Source of the DNA: Burkholderia savannae
GTDB taxonomy: Bacteria > Pseudomonadota > Gammaproteobacteria > Burkholderiales > Burkholderiaceae
Assembly (NCBI RefSeq): GCF_001524445.2
Contig: NZ_CP013417.1
Span: 2,790,001 to 2,854,000 of the forward strand
Direction: 5' to 3'
DNA: 64,000 bases
Of the stretch, positions 17,657-28,357 are shown one piece after another. The notes beneath the pieces were generated by a model. The model was given only the letters and a program-made list of their open reading frames with translations, searched no databases and had not been told where the DNA came from. Position numbers and translations under genes: made by a program. The stretch's first letter is position 1. Each line of letters opens with the position of its first letter.

Positions 17657-18951
17657 CGCGCGTCCGCGCTCCGCAACGCGCGCGGCATGCGTGCGTCGCG
17701 TTCGCCGCAGCCGAGCAGGAAACCCGCGAATGACCAGAACGCGAGCATCGTCGTCTGCCACATGAAGTCGTCGACGGTGTTCTTCGCAATCATCCCGACG
17801 ACGAGCGCGAGGCCCCCGGCGGACACGGCCGGCACGTCGCGCCGCAAGCGCCAGAACGCGCCCGCGAGACTCACGAACAGCATCGCCTCGAACGCAACGC
17901 CGATATAGCCCGTCTGCAGCCACGTATTGAGAAACAAGTTGTGCGCATGCGTGAGCGCCTGCGGCTCGATGCGCAGCAGCAACGGCGGCGCGGCGGCCGC
18001 GTACGCGTGCCCGGGAAGCGGCTTGCCGAAGCCCACGCCGAGCCAAGCATGGTGCCTGCCCTGCTCCGCGTAGAACGCCCAGAGCTTCGGGCGCGTGTCG
18101 GACGACAGCGTGTCGCCGAGCGCGTTCAGCTCGCCCGGCACGTAGACCCGCTGCCCCGCGACCGTGATGTCGCGCGCGGCCGACGACGCCGAAGCGCTCG
18201 CCGCCGACGCGGTCGGATCGCGCTCGCGCGCGCTGTATTCGAGCATGCCGAGCGCCGCGGCGCCGAGGACCGCGATCGCGACGACGCTCGCGCCGAGCCG
18301 CCGCCTATAGAGCGGATAGAACGCGACGACGAGCGTCGCGCCCGCTGCCGGCCAAAAGAAGCGATTCAGGCTCGCGAGCCCGACGAACCCGCACGCGACA
18401 AGCCCGATCACGCCGATCGCGCGCCAGCGCGCGCGCAGCAGCAACGCGGCGAACAGCGGCATCGCGAACACGACGAGCGTGCTCGTATGACCGACGCGGT
18501 TGTAGAAGCGAATCGGGAAGACGTCCGGCGTCGGCGGCTGCAGGCGCCCCCAATAGAACGCGCTCAGCAACGCGAGCAGCACGCACGCGCCCCACACGAC
18601 GAGCACCGGCCGCTCGGGGCGCTCCACCCGCGAGCCGAACAACCAGAAACCCCAGAACGTGACGAGCGGATACAGCACCTCGTCGAACCATGCGCGCATG
18701 CTCACGTGCGGATACAGCGACCATCCGACCGACGCGAGGCTCCACGCGGCCCACGCAACGATCGGCAGAACGAGCGGCCATTGCCGGAACGGCGGCCGGT
18801 TCGCGGACAGGATGCCGGCGAGCGTGCCCGCGCCGATCAACGCGAGCGTCGTGTTGACGACTCCGTTCATGTGGCCGAACATCACGGCGAACATCAACGT
18901 GGGACAGGCAATCCAAAGCACGCGCTCGACGCGCGATGTCATTATCGTCAT
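17653..18951 (-). CDS. O-antigen ligase / Wzy-family membrane protein
   Basis: The product has 432 aa with about 10-11 hydrophobic helices and one large periplasmic loop (about residues 225-330). The conserved positions around HAWLGVGFGKPLPGH and LTHAHNLFLNTWLQTGYIG match the WaaL/Wzy (O-antigen ligase) family, including the periplasmic His. The start overlaps the stop of the upstream GT9 gene (ATGA) and the stop overlaps the downstream GT4 start. In this setting ligation of a polymer or sugar to lipid A-core is the likely role. A polymerase function cannot be excluded. Confidence 0.83.
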   Translation of the reverse strand: MTIMTSRVERVLWIACPTLMFAVMFGHMNGVVNTTLALIGAGTLAGILSANRPPFRQWPLVLPIVAWAAWSLASVGWSLYPHVSMRAWFDEVLYPLVTFWGFWLFGSRVERPERPVLVVWGACVLLALLSAFYWGRLQPPTPDVFPIRFYNRVGHTSTLVVFAMPLFAALLLRARWRAIGVIGLVACGFVGLASLNRFFWPAAGATLVVAFYPLYRRRLGASVVAIAVLGAAALGMLEYSARERDPTASAASASASSAARDITVAGQRVYVPGELNALGDTLSSDTRPKLWAFYAEQGRHHAWLGVGFGKPLPGHAYAAAAPPLLLRIEPQALTHAHNLFLNTWLQTGYIGVAFEAMLFVSLAGAFWRLRRDVPAVSAGGLALVVGMIAKNTVDDFMWQTTMLAFWSFAGFLLGCGERDARMPRALRSADAR

Positions 18952-20093
18952 CGACTTGAACTTGACGGCGCAAGCGCCAGAACGTTTTGCAGCGCACGAT
19001 GCGCCGCATCCACTGAAAGACGTCCCATGCAGTCCGCATGATCGCCGTGCCATGCGACGCAGGTCGACGCATTTCGATCGCAGCGCCGCACCCACTCGAC
19101 ATGACGCCGAAAAATCGACGGCTGGTCGCGGCACGGCATGTCCGCGATCGTCAGCGCGACGAACGGCGCGTCCTGCCAATAGCGCCCCGCGCCGTGAATG
19201 CCGGCGTTGCCGGGACCGAACAGCGCGACGGTCGGCACGCCGACGAGACGCGCGAGATGCGCGACGCCGGTGTCGGGACATACGACCGCCCGCGCACCAT
19301 CCAGCAAATGCCACAGATCGGCGAGGCCGAGCCGGCCGGCAAGATTCGGCTGCCCCGGATCGGGGCCGATCTCGGCCACGAGCTCGACCTCGCTCGGCCC
19401 GCCGCTCCAGACGGGCAGATAGCCCGCCGCCTCCACGCGCGCGGCGAGCTCGAGCCAGCGCTCGGACGGCCAGCACTTGACCGTGGTGCTCGCGCCCGGA
19501 TGAAGCACGACGTAGGGCCGCCCGCGCAACTCGGCGGGCAACTGCGCGCTCGCCTGCGGCGCGGGCCAGTCGGCCGGACGGTACGGCCGCGGCGCGGGCC
19601 CGTCGACGAGCTCGGCGGCGAAATCGGCCCACGCGGCGGGCGCGTCCGGATACGGAATCAGCTCGTCGACCGGCCAGTTCTTCCACGCGGGCGCGTCGCC
19701 CGCATGTGCGACGATCCAGCGACAGCCCGCGCCGAGCGCAAGCCAGCTGTGGCGGTTATCGCCCGCGACGATCCCGAGGTCGTACGGCCCCGACGCGAGC
19801 AGGCGCTTGACCGATGTGCCGTCGCGCGGATCGAACGCGAACGCGTCCACCCCGAACGGCCGCTTTGCATAAAGCGGCACAATCGCCTTCGGGCACGCCA
19901 GCACGATCTGCGCATCCGGGTGCTGCTCGCGCAGCTTCGCGACGAGCGGCGTCAGCAGCAGCGTATCGCCGAGCAGCAGATGATGCGCGATCAGGATGCG
20001 CCGCAGTTGCGCGGGCTTGCGGTGCAACGGCTTGAGGGCAAGCCTCGGCAGCGCTCGCGCGAAGATGTGGAACCGGCCGTGAAGTCTGCTCAT
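18948..20093 (-). CDS. Family 9 glycosyltransferase (heptosyltransferase-like)
   Basis: The product has 381 aa. ILIAHHLLLGDTLLLTPLVAKL forms the N-terminal nucleotide-fold loop, VVLHPGASTTVKCWPSERW starts the second domain, and VVCPDTGVAHLARLVGVPTVALFGPGN is the GT9 signature. It differs enough from the other GT9 protein of the block to act at another position. It begins the three-gene overlapping string (GT9, ligase, GT4). The 317-nt gap upstream contains a strong inverted repeat and a candidate promoter. The ATG at 20093 has no strong ribosome site. Confidence 0.85.
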   Translation of the reverse strand: MSRLHGRFHIFARALPRLALKPLHRKPAQLRRILIAHHLLLGDTLLLTPLVAKLREQHPDAQIVLACPKAIVPLYAKRPFGVDAFAFDPRDGTSVKRLLASGPYDLGIVAGDNRHSWLALGAGCRWIVAHAGDAPAWKNWPVDELIPYPDAPAAWADFAAELVDGPAPRPYRPADWPAPQASAQLPAELRGRPYVVLHPGASTTVKCWPSERWLELAARVEAAGYLPVWSGGPSEVELVAEIGPDPGQPNLAGRLGLADLWHLLDGARAVVCPDTGVAHLARLVGVPTVALFGPGNAGIHGAGRYWQDAPFVALTIADMPCRDQPSIFRRHVEWVRRCDRNASTCVAWHGDHADCMGRLSVDAAHRALQNVLALAPSSSSR

Positions 20094-20280
20094 TCGATTA
20101 ATTCAACGGCTGATCGATTCCGCCACTTGAGATGCGATGCGCCGGAGGCCGGCCGAAAGCCGTTTCGTCATGCAGGATTTCCACGGTTCATATTGCGAAG
20201 AACAAACCAGAGGCCCCGTCACCCCGCAGGACATCCGCGAAACCGACGTGCATTTCTCAGTGCCGGGCCAGGACACGCGG

Positions 20281-20320
20281 CCCAGCCCGCGATGCGCTGC
20301 AAGCGCGATCGCGGGCTGGG
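20281..20320. other. Long perfect inverted repeat in the gap between two glycosyltransferase genes
   Basis: A 13-bp perfect stem (CCCAGCCCGCGAT / ATCGCGGGCTGGG) encloses a 14-nt loop that itself contains GCGC/GCGC complementarity. There is no U-tract on either strand, so it is not a typical terminator. In the leader RNA of the GT9 operon it would form a very stable hairpin about 190-230 nt upstream of the start. Confidence 0.7.
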
Positions 20321-20332
20321 CCGAACTGGCGG

Positions 20333-20341
20333 AGTATACCA
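20333..20341 (-). promoter_or_regulatory. Candidate extended -10 promoter for the GT9-ligase-GT4 operon
   Basis: The minus strand reads TGGTATACT, an extended -10 (TGnTATACT). A possible -35, TTGGTG (20362-20367), is 23 nt away, longer than usual, which would fit an extended -10 promoter. It would give a leader of about 240 nt containing the inverted repeat. Confidence 0.4.
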
Positions 20342-20410
20342 TCCGGCCCATGCGCTCCCGGCACCAATACCCTGATGAAAGACACGCCGTAAGCCACGCG
20401 CGAGCGCGCG

Positions 20411-21502
20411 TCATCGCGGTTCGTCGCGCCCGCGGCCTCCGGTCTCGGCGGCCAGGTCGAGTAATTGCTCGACGTGGCGCGCGACGCTCGAATCGTACCG
20501 GATGGCCGCGTGCGCCGCCGCGCTCGATTCGACGTGCGCCGCGCCCGCCCTCGCCCGCTGCACCGCGTCGCCCAACGTCGCGCGCAACCCGGCCGCATCG
20601 CCGGGGGTGAACACGAGCTTCGCCGACGGCGCGATCGCGTCGCAGCAGCCGATGTTCGACGACAGAATGACAGGCGTGCCGCACATCACCGATTCGATGC
20701 CGACGAGCCCGAACGGCTCGTATTTCGATGCGAGGATCGTGAAATCGGCGGCGCGGTAACCGTCCTCGATGTCCTTCACGTAGCCGACGTAGCGCAGCCG
20801 CTGCGACGTCCGCTCCGGCGGCCTGCCCGCGACCGCGACGACGACGGGCGGCCCACCGTCGCGCAGCACCGCTTCGATGAGCGGCAGCCCTTTGCGCTCG
20901 TGGCTGCTCGACGGGAACAGGAGCACGATCTCGTCGTCGGCGAAGCCGAAGCGCCTGCGTAGCTCGGCGCGGCGCGCGGCGCCGACCGGCGCGAAGCGCG
21001 CGGCGTCGACGGGCGGGAACAACACGCGGATCTTGTCGTCGCCGAGCCCGTAGAAACGACGCAGTTCGTCGCGCATCAGCACCGAGTGCGCAACGACGAA
21101 GCGCGCACGTTCATATTGACGGCGCTCGAGCGCGATCTGGCGGCGATCGAAGAAGGTCGGCGTACGACCGAGCGCGTCGAGAAATCCGAGATGGGTGCCG
21201 CCGCAGATCGCGATCTCCGACGAATCGACCCGGTTGCAGCCGATCAGCACGTCGACGGGTGACGCGCGGCGGGCGACGCGCAGCCGCCACGAAAACCAGG
21301 CGTCGCGGCACTTGCCGGGCAGGAACGACACGTTGATGCGGTGCGGCTCGACGCGCCCGTACTCCGGCACCGACGGATCGAACGAACGCGCAAAAACCGC
21401 AGGCCGAAACCCGACATCGGCCAGACCGCGCGCGAGGTCGATCGCGTAGCGCTCGAGCCCGCCGCCGTACCTGAACGCATTGCAGGACAGGCCGATCTTC
21501 AT
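20411..21502 (-). CDS. Family 4-type glycosyltransferase, WaaG-like
   Basis: The product has 363 aa from ATG 21502 (MKIGLSCNAF). The first domain has YGGGLERYAIDLARGL. The second has VLLFPSSSHERKGLPLIEAVL and the E-x7-E region KYEPFGLVGIESVMCGTPVI (about residues 265-285). This pattern resembles the LPS core glucosyltransferase WaaG. It starts 50 nt after the stop of msbA on the same strand, so it is probably co-transcribed with the lipid A flippase. Specificity is inferred only. Confidence 0.85.
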   Translation of the reverse strand: MKIGLSCNAFRYGGGLERYAIDLARGLADVGFRPAVFARSFDPSVPEYGRVEPHRINVSFLPGKCRDAWFSWRLRVARRASPVDVLIGCNRVDSSEIAICGGTHLGFLDALGRTPTFFDRRQIALERRQYERARFVVAHSVLMRDELRRFYGLGDDKIRVLFPPVDAARFAPVGAARRAELRRRFGFADDEIVLLFPSSSHERKGLPLIEAVLRDGGPPVVVAVAGRPPERTSQRLRYVGYVKDIEDGYRAADFTILASKYEPFGLVGIESVMCGTPVILSSNIGCCDAIAPSAKLVFTPGDAAGLRATLGDAVQRARAGAAHVESSAAAHAAIRYDSSVARHVEQLLDLAAETGGRGRDEPR

Positions 21503-21552
21503 CGCGCGGCGATCGGGCTCGCCAGGGACCCGTCCGCCCGGAAGTCCGCCGC

Positions 21553-23343
21553 TCACCCTGCGTCCTGCTGGAACTGAATGCGATGCAAATGCGCGTACAA
21601 CCCGCGCTGCTCGAGCAGTTCGCGATGGCTGCCGCTTTCGACGATCTTGCCCCCTTCGAGCACGAGAATCCGGTCCGAGCGTTCGATCGTCGACAGACGG
21701 TGCGCGATCACGAGCGTCGTACGCCCCTTCATCAGCGTCTCGAGCGCGGCCTGCACGTGCCGCTCGGATTCGGAATCGAGCGCGGATGTCGCCTCGTCGA
21801 GAATCAGGATCGGCGCATCCTTGTAGATCGCGCGCGCGATCGCGAGCCGCTGGCGCTGGCCGCCCGACAGCCGCATCCCGTTGTCGCCGACGAGCGTGTC
21901 GATGCCTTCCGGCATCGCGGTGACGGTGTCCCACAGATTCGCGGCGCGCAGCGCCGCCTCGACGCGATCGCGCTCCGGCGTCTGGCCGTATGCGACGTTC
22001 GCCGCGATCGAATCGTTGAACAGCACGACGTCCTGGCTCACCATCGCGATCTGGTTGCGCAGGTCGTGCAGGCTGTACTCGGGAAGCGCGACGCCGTCGA
22101 CGCGCACCGAGCCCGACGACGGGTCGAAAAAGCGCGGCAGCAGATTGACGAGCGTCGTCTTGCCGCTGCCCGACGGCCCGGCAAGCGCGACCATCTCGCC
22201 CGGCGCGACGGTAAACGACACGTCGTCGAGCGTCTGCCGGCCGTCGCGCGGCATGCCGTACGAGAACGACACGTGGCTGAACTCGATCGCGCCCGACGCG
22301 CGCGCGAGCGGCTTGCCGCCGCCTTCCGGCTCGCGCGGCTCGTCGATCAGCCCGAAGATCAGCTCGGCCGCGGTCATCCCGCGCTGCAGCGGCTGGTTCA
22401 CGTCCATCAGGTGCTTGAGCGGCGAAATGATGAGCAACATCGCGGTCACGAACGCGACGAAACCGCCGACCGTCGTCTGATCGTTCGCCGACTGGACCAC
22501 CGCGATCGTCAGCACGATTGCGAGCGCGATTGACGCGAGAAACTGCGTGAGCGGCTGCGCCAGCCCGCCCGACACCGTCATCCGCATCGAATAGCCGCGC
22601 AGCTTGCGGCTCAGTTCGTTGAAGCGCCCGATCTCGTATGGCTCGCCGTTGTGGACCTTGACGACCTTGTAGCCGCCGACCGTCTCCTCGACGATGTACG
22701 CGAGCTGGTTCGTGAGCATCTGGTGCTCGCGATTCAAACGGCGCAGCCGCCGGTTGATCTTGCCGACGAGCCAGCCGATGCAGGGCAGCAGGATCGCGAC
22801 GATGAGCGTCAGCCGCCAGTTCAGATAGAACAGGTAGCCGAGCAGGAAGACGACCGTCAGCGAATCGCGCACGAGCGTGATCGTGACGCTCATCAGCACG
22901 CTCAGCACCTGGTTCACTTCGAACACGATCGCGTTGATCACCGTGCTCGCCGTCTCGCGCTGGAAGAACGACACGCCGGTATGGATCATCCGCTCGAACA
23001 TCTGGATGCGCAGATCGAGCAGGATGCGATTCGACACGTACTGCAGCAGATAGCCGGACGCGTATTGCGCAAGCGCTCGCGCAAGCGCGAGGCCGACGAC
23101 TGCGGCGGGCACGTACAGCTTCGTCGTCATGTCGCCCTTCGAGCCGAAGCCGTGGTCGAGAAGCGGCTTCAGCAGCGCCGGAATCCCGGCTTCCGTCGCG
23201 GCGACCGCGGCCATCGCGAGCACGCCGGCAACGAGCACCCAGACGAGCGGTTTCACATACGGCCAGAGGCGGCGCATCACGACGGCGGGCGACGACGCGT
23301 CCTGGCCGCCGATCGGTTTGCTTAGGGTAGGCTTGACGCTCAA
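21553..23343 (-). CDS. msbA: Lipid A export ATP-binding/permease protein MsbA
   Basis: The product has 596 aa, the usual MsbA half-transporter size. The N-terminal membrane domain has six helices (about residues 28-320). The nucleotide-binding domain has Walker A GPSGSGKT (389-396), signature LSGGQRQR (492-499), Walker B ILILDE (512-517) and the H-loop IAHRLS. It flips lipid A-core across the inner membrane using ATP. The start is TTG at 23343 with GAGGG upstream; there is no ATG near the conserved N-terminus. It is followed by LPS glycosyltransferase genes, which fits, and dnaE ends only 36 nt upstream on the same strand. Confidence 0.93.
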   Translation of the reverse strand: MSVKPTLSKPIGGQDASSPAVVMRRLWPYVKPLVWVLVAGVLAMAAVAATEAGIPALLKPLLDHGFGSKGDMTTKLYVPAAVVGLALARALAQYASGYLLQYVSNRILLDLRIQMFERMIHTGVSFFQRETASTVINAIVFEVNQVLSVLMSVTITLVRDSLTVVFLLGYLFYLNWRLTLIVAILLPCIGWLVGKINRRLRRLNREHQMLTNQLAYIVEETVGGYKVVKVHNGEPYEIGRFNELSRKLRGYSMRMTVSGGLAQPLTQFLASIALAIVLTIAVVQSANDQTTVGGFVAFVTAMLLIISPLKHLMDVNQPLQRGMTAAELIFGLIDEPREPEGGGKPLARASGAIEFSHVSFSYGMPRDGRQTLDDVSFTVAPGEMVALAGPSGSGKTTLVNLLPRFFDPSSGSVRVDGVALPEYSLHDLRNQIAMVSQDVVLFNDSIAANVAYGQTPERDRVEAALRAANLWDTVTAMPEGIDTLVGDNGMRLSGGQRQRLAIARAIYKDAPILILDEATSALDSESERHVQAALETLMKGRTTLVIAHRLSTIERSDRILVLEGGKIVESGSHRELLEQRGLYAHLHRIQFQQDAG

Positions 23344-23379
23344 AATGCCCTCAAATGAATCCGGAAAACGTGCTGGAGG

Positions 23380-26300
23380 TCAGTAGACGATCTCGACGAC
23401 GCTGCCGCCGAACGCCGCGCGCAGATCGGCGAGCAACGCGTCGCTCGGCTTCACGCGCCACGCGTCGCCCAAGCGCATCTCGCCTTGCGCGCGCGCGTTG
23501 CTGTAGGCGATCCGCACGGCGAGGCCGTTCGGTATCACGGGCTGCGCGCGCCGCCCGCCGTCGCGGCCGCCGCGCGGCGCCGGCGCTTCGGCTGCCGGCG
23601 TCTCGTCGGGCTTCGCGACGTGCGCTTCGAGCACGCGGCGCAGCGCCGCCGCGTCCGCGTTGCCGTTCATCGTCATGCGCACCGCCTGCGCGTAACGGCT
23701 GCGCGCGCGCTCGATATCCATCACCGAATCAGCCGTGAAGCGGATTCCGCCCGTGAACGCATCGTTGCGCGCCTGCCCCTGGACGATCAGCAGCTCGTCT
23801 TCCTTGAAAAGCGCGCGGTTGACGTCGAACTGCTCGTTGAACACGGTGACTTCGCACTGGCCGGTGCCGTCGTCGAGCAGCGCGATCACCATCTTGCCGC
23901 GCTGCGTCATCTGCGTGCGCAGCGACGCGATCACGCCCGCCACCACCTTGTCGCGCCCTTCCTTCAGCTCGCCGAGCTTCTGGCGCACGAAACGGCGCAC
24001 TTCGTCGCGGTATGCGTCGAACAGGTGGCCGGACAGATAGAAGCCGAGCGCGCTCTTCTCTTCCTGCAGGCGGCGCTTGTCGTCCCATGCGGGCTCGTCG
24101 ACGAGCGCGTGCTGGTGCGCGGGCTCGCCGCCGATGTCGAAGAGCCCCGCCTGCAGCGCATTCGCGGCCGCCTGCTCGGCGGCCTCCATCGCGAGCGGCA
24201 CCGACGCGAGCAATTGCGCGCGGCTCGCGTGCAGCGAATCGAACGCGCCCGCGCGAATCAGCGCCTCGATCGTCCGGCGGTTCACGACGCGCCGGTCGAT
24301 CCGCTCGCAGAAGTCGAACAGATCGGCAAACGGCTTTTCCTCGCGCGCGCGCAGGATTTCCTCGATCGCGTTCTGGCCGCTGCCCTTGATCGCGCCCAGG
24401 CCGTAGCGAATCGTGCGCGAGCGCTTGCCGCCGGCCTCCGCGACCGGCTCGAAACGGTAGTGCGACTGGTTGATGTCCGGCGGCAGCACCGCAAGGTTGT
24501 TCAAGACGCAGTCGTCGTACAGGATCTTCACCTTGTCGGTGTCGTCCATCGCGAGCGTCATGTTGGCCGCCATGAATTCGGCCGGATGGTGCGCCTTCAG
24601 CCACGCGGTGTAGTACGCGAGCAGCGCGTAGGCGGCCGCGTGCGATTTGTTGAAGCCGTAGCCCGCGAACTTCTCCATCAAGTCGAAGATTTCGTCGGAC
24701 TTCTCGCGCGCGAGGCCGTTCTTCGCGGCGCCCTCGGCGAAGATCTCGCGGTGCTTGGCCATCTCCTCGGGCTTCTTCTTGCCCATCGCGCGGCGCAGCA
24801 AGTCTGCGCCGCCGAGCGAGTAGCCGCCGATGATCTGCGCCATCTGCATCACCTGCTCCTGATAGACCATGATCCCGTAGGTCTCTTTCAGGACGGGTTC
24901 GACGCGCATGTCGGGATACTCGACCTTCTCGCGCCCGTGCTTGCGCGCGCAGAAGCTCGGAATCAGGTCCATCGGGCCCGGACGGTACAACGACACGAGC
25001 GCGATGATGTCCTCGAAGCGGTCGGGCTGCGCATCCTTCAGCATGCCCTGCATGCCGCGGCTTTCCAGCTGGAACACGGCGACCGTGTTCGCCTTCTTCA
25101 GGATCTGGAACGAAGTGGGATCGTCGAGCGGCACCTGCGCGAGCGACCAGTCGGCCTTCGTCGGATCGAGCCGGCGGATGTAGCGCTCGGCCCAGTCGAG
25201 AATCGTGAGCGTCGTGAGGCCCAGAAAGTCGAACTTCACGAGGCCGACGGCTTCGACGTCGTCCTTGTCGTACTGGCTGACGACGCCGCCCTCATCGCCC
25301 TGCGTGTAGAGCGGGCAAAAGTCGGTCAGCTTGCCGGGCGCGATCAGCACGCCGCCCGCGTGCATCCCGACGTTGCGCGTCAGGCCCTCGACGCGCTGCG
25401 CGAGATCGAGCAACTGGTGGACTTCGTCTTCGTTGTCGTAGCGCTCCTGCAGGAGCGGCTCTTCCTTCATCGCGTCGGCGATCGTCACGTGCTTGCCCGG
25501 CTTGAACGGGATCAGCTTCGCGACGCCGTCGGTGAACATGTAGCCGAGGTCGAGCACGCGCCCGATGTCGCGCACGGCCGCCTTCGCGGCCATCGTGCCG
25601 AACGTCGCGATCTGCGACACGGCATCCGCGCCGTACTTCTCCTTCACGTACTGGATCACGCGGTCGCGGCCGTGCTGGCAGAAGTCGATGTCGAAGTCGG
25701 GCATCGACACCCGCTCCGGATTCAGGAAACGCTCGAACAGCAGGTTGTAGCGCAGCGGATCGAGATCCGTGATGCCGAGCGAGTACGCGACGAGCGAGCC
25801 CGCGCCCGAGCCCCGGCCGGGGCCCACCGGCACGCCATTGTTCTTCGCCCAGTTGATGAAGTCCGCGACGATCAGGAAGTAGCCCGGAAAGCCCATCTTC
25901 TTGATCGTGCCGCACTCGAAATCGAGGCGCTGATAGTACGTGTCGCGCTGCGCTTCGCGCGCGGCCTCGTCCGGATAGAGCTGCGCGAGGCGCTTCTCGA
26001 GCCCCTCCTTCGACAACTGCACGAGGTAGTCGTCGAGCGACATCCCGTCGGGCGTCGGGAAGAGCGGCAGCTTCGGCTTGCCGAGCTCGAGCGTCAGGTT
26101 GCAGCGCTTCGCGATCTCGACCGTGTTCGCGAGCGCCGACGGCAGGTCGGCGAACAGCGCGACCATGTCGTGCTGCGTGCGGAAGAATTGATCGGTCGTG
26201 AAGCGCTTCTGGCGGCGCGGATTCGCCAGGATGTCGCCTTCCGAGATGCACACGCGCGCCTCGTGCGCGGTGAAATCGTCGGTCGTCATGAACTGCAGCG

Positions 26301-26904
26301 GATGCGTCGCGACGACGGGCAGCTTCAGCTCGGCGGCGATCGTCACCGCCTGCTGGATGTACGCTTCGGCGCCCGGCTGGCCGTAGCGCTGCAATTCGAT
26401 GTAGAAACCGCCCGGAAACGTCTTCGCCCAGCGCTCGGCATGGCGGCGCGCGGCCGCTTCGTTGCCGGCCGCGAGCGCGAGGCCGATATCGCCCTGCTGC
26501 GCGCCGGACAGCGCGAGCAGCCCTTCGGCGAGCTCGCCTTCGAGCCAGCTCGCGTCGAGCTCCGCGCGGCCGCGATACTGGTTCGTGAGCCACGCCTTCG
26601 ACAGCAGCTCGCAAAGATTCAGGTAGCCGCGCTTGTCCTTGACGAGCAGCAGCAGCCGCGACGGCTTGTCGCGATCGTCGTGGTTCGTGATCCAGACGTC
26701 GCAGCCGGCGATCGGCTTGATGCCCGCGTCGCGGGCTTCCTTGTAGAAACGGACGAGACCGAACGCGTTGCCGAGGTCGGTGAGGGCGAGCGCGCCCTGA
26801 CCGTCTTCGGCCGCCGCCTTGACGATATCGTCGAGACGCACGATGCCGTCGGCAATCGAGAATTCGGAGTGAACGCGAAGATGAACGAAACGGGGATCTG
26901 ACAT
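23380..26904 (-). CDS. dnaE: DNA polymerase III subunit alpha
   Basis: The product has 1174 aa, standard for the replicative DnaE1. The N-terminal PHP domain begins [17 protein letters not shown]. The polymerase core contains [13 protein letters not shown], catalytic aspartates in PDFDIDFC (Asp403 and Asp405) and a third in KFDFLGL (about 557), matching E. coli Asp401/403/555. The C-terminal region has an OB fold ([18 protein letters not shown]) and an Ala/Pro/Gly-rich insertion before the tau-binding tail. ATG 26904 gives the usual [10 protein letters not shown] start, although the frame is open far upstream. Its 540-nt upstream gap, shared with divergent trhO, contains an octamer repeat. 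Confidence 0.97.
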   Translation of the reverse strand: MSDPRFVHLRVHSEFSIADGIVRLDDIVKAAAEDGQGALALTDLGNAFGLVRFYKEARDAGIKPIAGCDVWITNHDDRDKPSRLLLLVKDKRGYLNLCELLSKAWLTNQYRGRAELDASWLEGELAEGLLALSGAQQGDIGLALAAGNEAAARRHAERWAKTFPGGFYIELQRYGQPGAEAYIQQAVTIAAELKLPVVATHPLQFMTTDDFTAHEARVCISEGDILANPRRQKRFTTDQFFRTQHDMVALFADLPSALANTVEIAKRCNLTLELGKPKLPLFPTPDGMSLDDYLVQLSKEGLEKRLAQLYPDEAAREAQRDTYYQRLDFECGTIKKMGFPGYFLIVADFINWAKNNGVPVGPGRGSGAGSLVAYSLGITDLDPLRYNLLFERFLNPERVSMPDFDIDFCQHGRDRVIQYVKEKYGADAVSQIATFGTMAAKAAVRDIGRVLDLGYMFTDGVAKLIPFKPGKHVTIADAMKEEPLLQERYDNEDEVHQLLDLAQRVEGLTRNVGMHAGGVLIAPGKLTDFCPLYTQGDEGGVVSQYDKDDVEAVGLVKFDFLGLTTLTILDWAERYIRRLDPTKADWSLAQVPLDDPTSFQILKKANTVAVFQLESRGMQGMLKDAQPDRFEDIIALVSLYRPGPMDLIPSFCARKHGREKVEYPDMRVEPVLKETYGIMVYQEQVMQMAQIIGGYSLGGADLLRRAMGKKKPEEMAKHREIFAEGAAKNGLAREKSDEIFDLMEKFAGYGFNKSHAAAYALLAYYTAWLKAHHPAEFMAANMTLAMDDTDKVKILYDDCVLNNLAVLPPDINQSHYRFEPVAEAGGKRSRTIRYGLGAIKGSGQNAIEEILRAREEKPFADLFDFCERIDRRVVNRRTIEALIRAGAFDSLHASRAQLLASVPLAMEAAEQAAANALQAGLFDIGGEPAHQHALVDEPAWDDKRRLQEEKSALGFYLSGHLFDAYRDEVRRFVRQKLGELKEGRDKVVAGVIASLRTQMTQRGKMVIALLDDGTGQCEVTVFNEQFDVNRALFKEDELLIVQGQARNDAFTGGIRFTADSVMDIERARSRYAQAVRMTMNGNADAAALRRVLEAHVAKPDETPAAEAPAPRGGRDGGRRAQPVIPNGLAVRIAYSNARAQGEMRLGDAWRVKPSDALLADLRAAFGGSVVEIVY

Positions 26905-27105
26905 GGGCGCTATTGTATCCGGCCCGGGGGCCCGGCACCGTTCGCGCCGGCCAAAAAAACGCGACGTTGGCCGTTCGGCCGAGCGCCGGCGCGGGCCGGC
27001 GGGCGGCGACGGCGCGCGAGACGGCGATTCGCGCGGCCCGAATTCCGGTGGAGCGCGGTCGGGGCGACGTCCGTTTGTTCTTCCATCCCTCGCTTCGTTT
27101 TGCTC

Positions 27106-27177
27106 GGCGGTTCGGCGGTTCGGCGGTTCGGCGGTTCGGCGGTTCGGCGGTTCGGCGGTTCGGCGGTTCGGCGGTTC
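27106..27177 (+). repeat. 8-bp tandem repeat GGCGGTTC, 9 copies
   Basis: Nine perfect octamers (72 nt), followed by a partial GGC, lie in the 540-nt gap between the divergent dnaE (start 26904) and trhO (start 27445). A GATAAT at 27336-27341 downstream may be a -10 element for trhO. No gene was found in the gap; the open frames through the repeat are artefacts. Confidence 0.96.
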
Positions 27178-27444
27178 GGCAATTGTGCGAACGGATGGAC
27201 GCGCCCCGGCAAGCCGGCGATCCGGCCGCATCGAGAACCCGCTGCGGCGCGCCGGCTCGCCCGCCTCGGCGCGGCCGCGCGATGTCGTCGCACGTCGTCC
27301 GTTCGGCCGACCGCGGAAAGCCACGCGGTTTGCGGGATAATACGGGTTTTCCGCTTTCGCCCGCTTCCGCCCGAGCGCCCTCCGCCGCCACCCGTCATGT
27401 GCGGCCGCGCCGTCGGGCCGCAGCCGCCTTACCTTTCGAACGAC

Positions 27445-28326
27445 ATGACCACCGTCAACCTCGCCGCCTACCGCTTCGTCTCGCTCGACTCGATCGAGCA
27501 AATGCGGCCGCTCATCGCCGCGCGCTGCAATGCGCTCGAGCTGCGCGGCACGATCCTGCTCGCGCCCGAAGGCGTCAATCTGTTCATCGCGGGAACCCGC
27601 GACGCAACCGGCGCGTTCGTCGACTACCTGCGCCACGATCCGCTCTTCGAGGGCAAATTCGCGGACCTGCAGTTCAAGGAGAGCCTGTCCGACTCGCAGC
27701 CGTTTCGGCGGATGCTCGTGCGCCTGAAGCGCGAGATCATCACGATGAAGAAGGCCGCGATCAAGCCGGAACTCGGCCGCGCGCCGTCCGTCGACTCGCG
27801 CACGCTGAAGACCTGGCTCGACCGGGGCCACGACGATGCGGGCCGCCCGGTCGTGATGCTCGACACGCGCAATGCATTCGAAGTCGACGTCGGCACGTTC
27901 GACAACGCGCTCGACTACCGGATCGACAAGTTCAGCCAGTTCCCCGACGTGATCGAGGCGAACCGCTCGGACCTCGAAGGCAAGACCGTCGTGTCGTTCT
28001 GCACGGGCGGCATTCGCTGCGAAAAGGCGGCGATCCACATGAAGGACGTCGGCATCGAGAACGTGTATCAGCTCGAAGGCGGGATTCTCAAGTATTTCGA
28101 GGAAGTGGGCGGCGCGCATTATCACGGCGACTGCTTCGTGTTCGATTACCGCACGGCGCTCAATCCGCGCCTCGAGCCGACAGCCGACGTCACGTGCTTC
28201 GCATGCCGCGCGGTCGTGCCGGCCGACGCGCAGCAGTCGCCGCTCTACGTGCCCGGCAAGTCGTGCCCCGCATGCCATCCGGGCGAGCGCGCGGATCGCA
28301 CCGCCGAGCCGGCGCACGCCGCCTGA
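27445..28326 (+). CDS. trhO: tRNA uridine 5-oxyacetic acid (34) hydroxylase TrhO, rhodanese family (UPF0176)
   Basis: The product has 293 aa from ATG 27445 ([11 protein letters not shown]). An N-terminal acylphosphatase-like half with [17 protein letters not shown] is followed by the rhodanese domain with [15 protein letters not shown] and the active-site loop [11 protein letters not shown] (Cys186). The C-terminus has a paired-cysteine cluster (CFACR and CPACH), a possible zinc site seen in this branch. TrhO hydroxylates uridine 34 in certain tRNAs, the oxygen-dependent route to ho5U. It is transcribed with gluQ, another tRNA-34 modifier, whose start is 31 nt after its stop. Confidence 0.93.
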   Translation: MTTVNLAAYRFVSLDSIEQMRPLIAARCNALELRGTILLAPEGVNLFIAGTRDATGAFVDYLRHDPLFEGKFADLQFKESLSDSQPFRRMLVRLKREIITMKKAAIKPELGRAPSVDSRTLKTWLDRGHDDAGRPVVMLDTRNAFEVDVGTFDNALDYRIDKFSQFPDVIEANRSDLEGKTVVSFCTGGIRCEKAAIHMKDVGIENVYQLEGGILKYFEEVGGAHYHGDCFVFDYRTALNPRLEPTADVTCFACRAVVPADAQQSPLYVPGKSCPACHPGERADRTAEPAHAA

Positions 28327-28357
28327 CGCCGCGCGCCTTCTTCGCACGCCGCATTCG

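Noticed and set aside
20281..20320. Rho-independent terminator
   Set aside because: The stem is strong but neither strand has a following T-tract.
26905..28347. Open extension of the dnaE frame past its start, antisense to trhO
   Set aside because: It lies opposite a confidently identified gene and crosses the octamer repeat; DnaE family starts at MSDPRFVHL.
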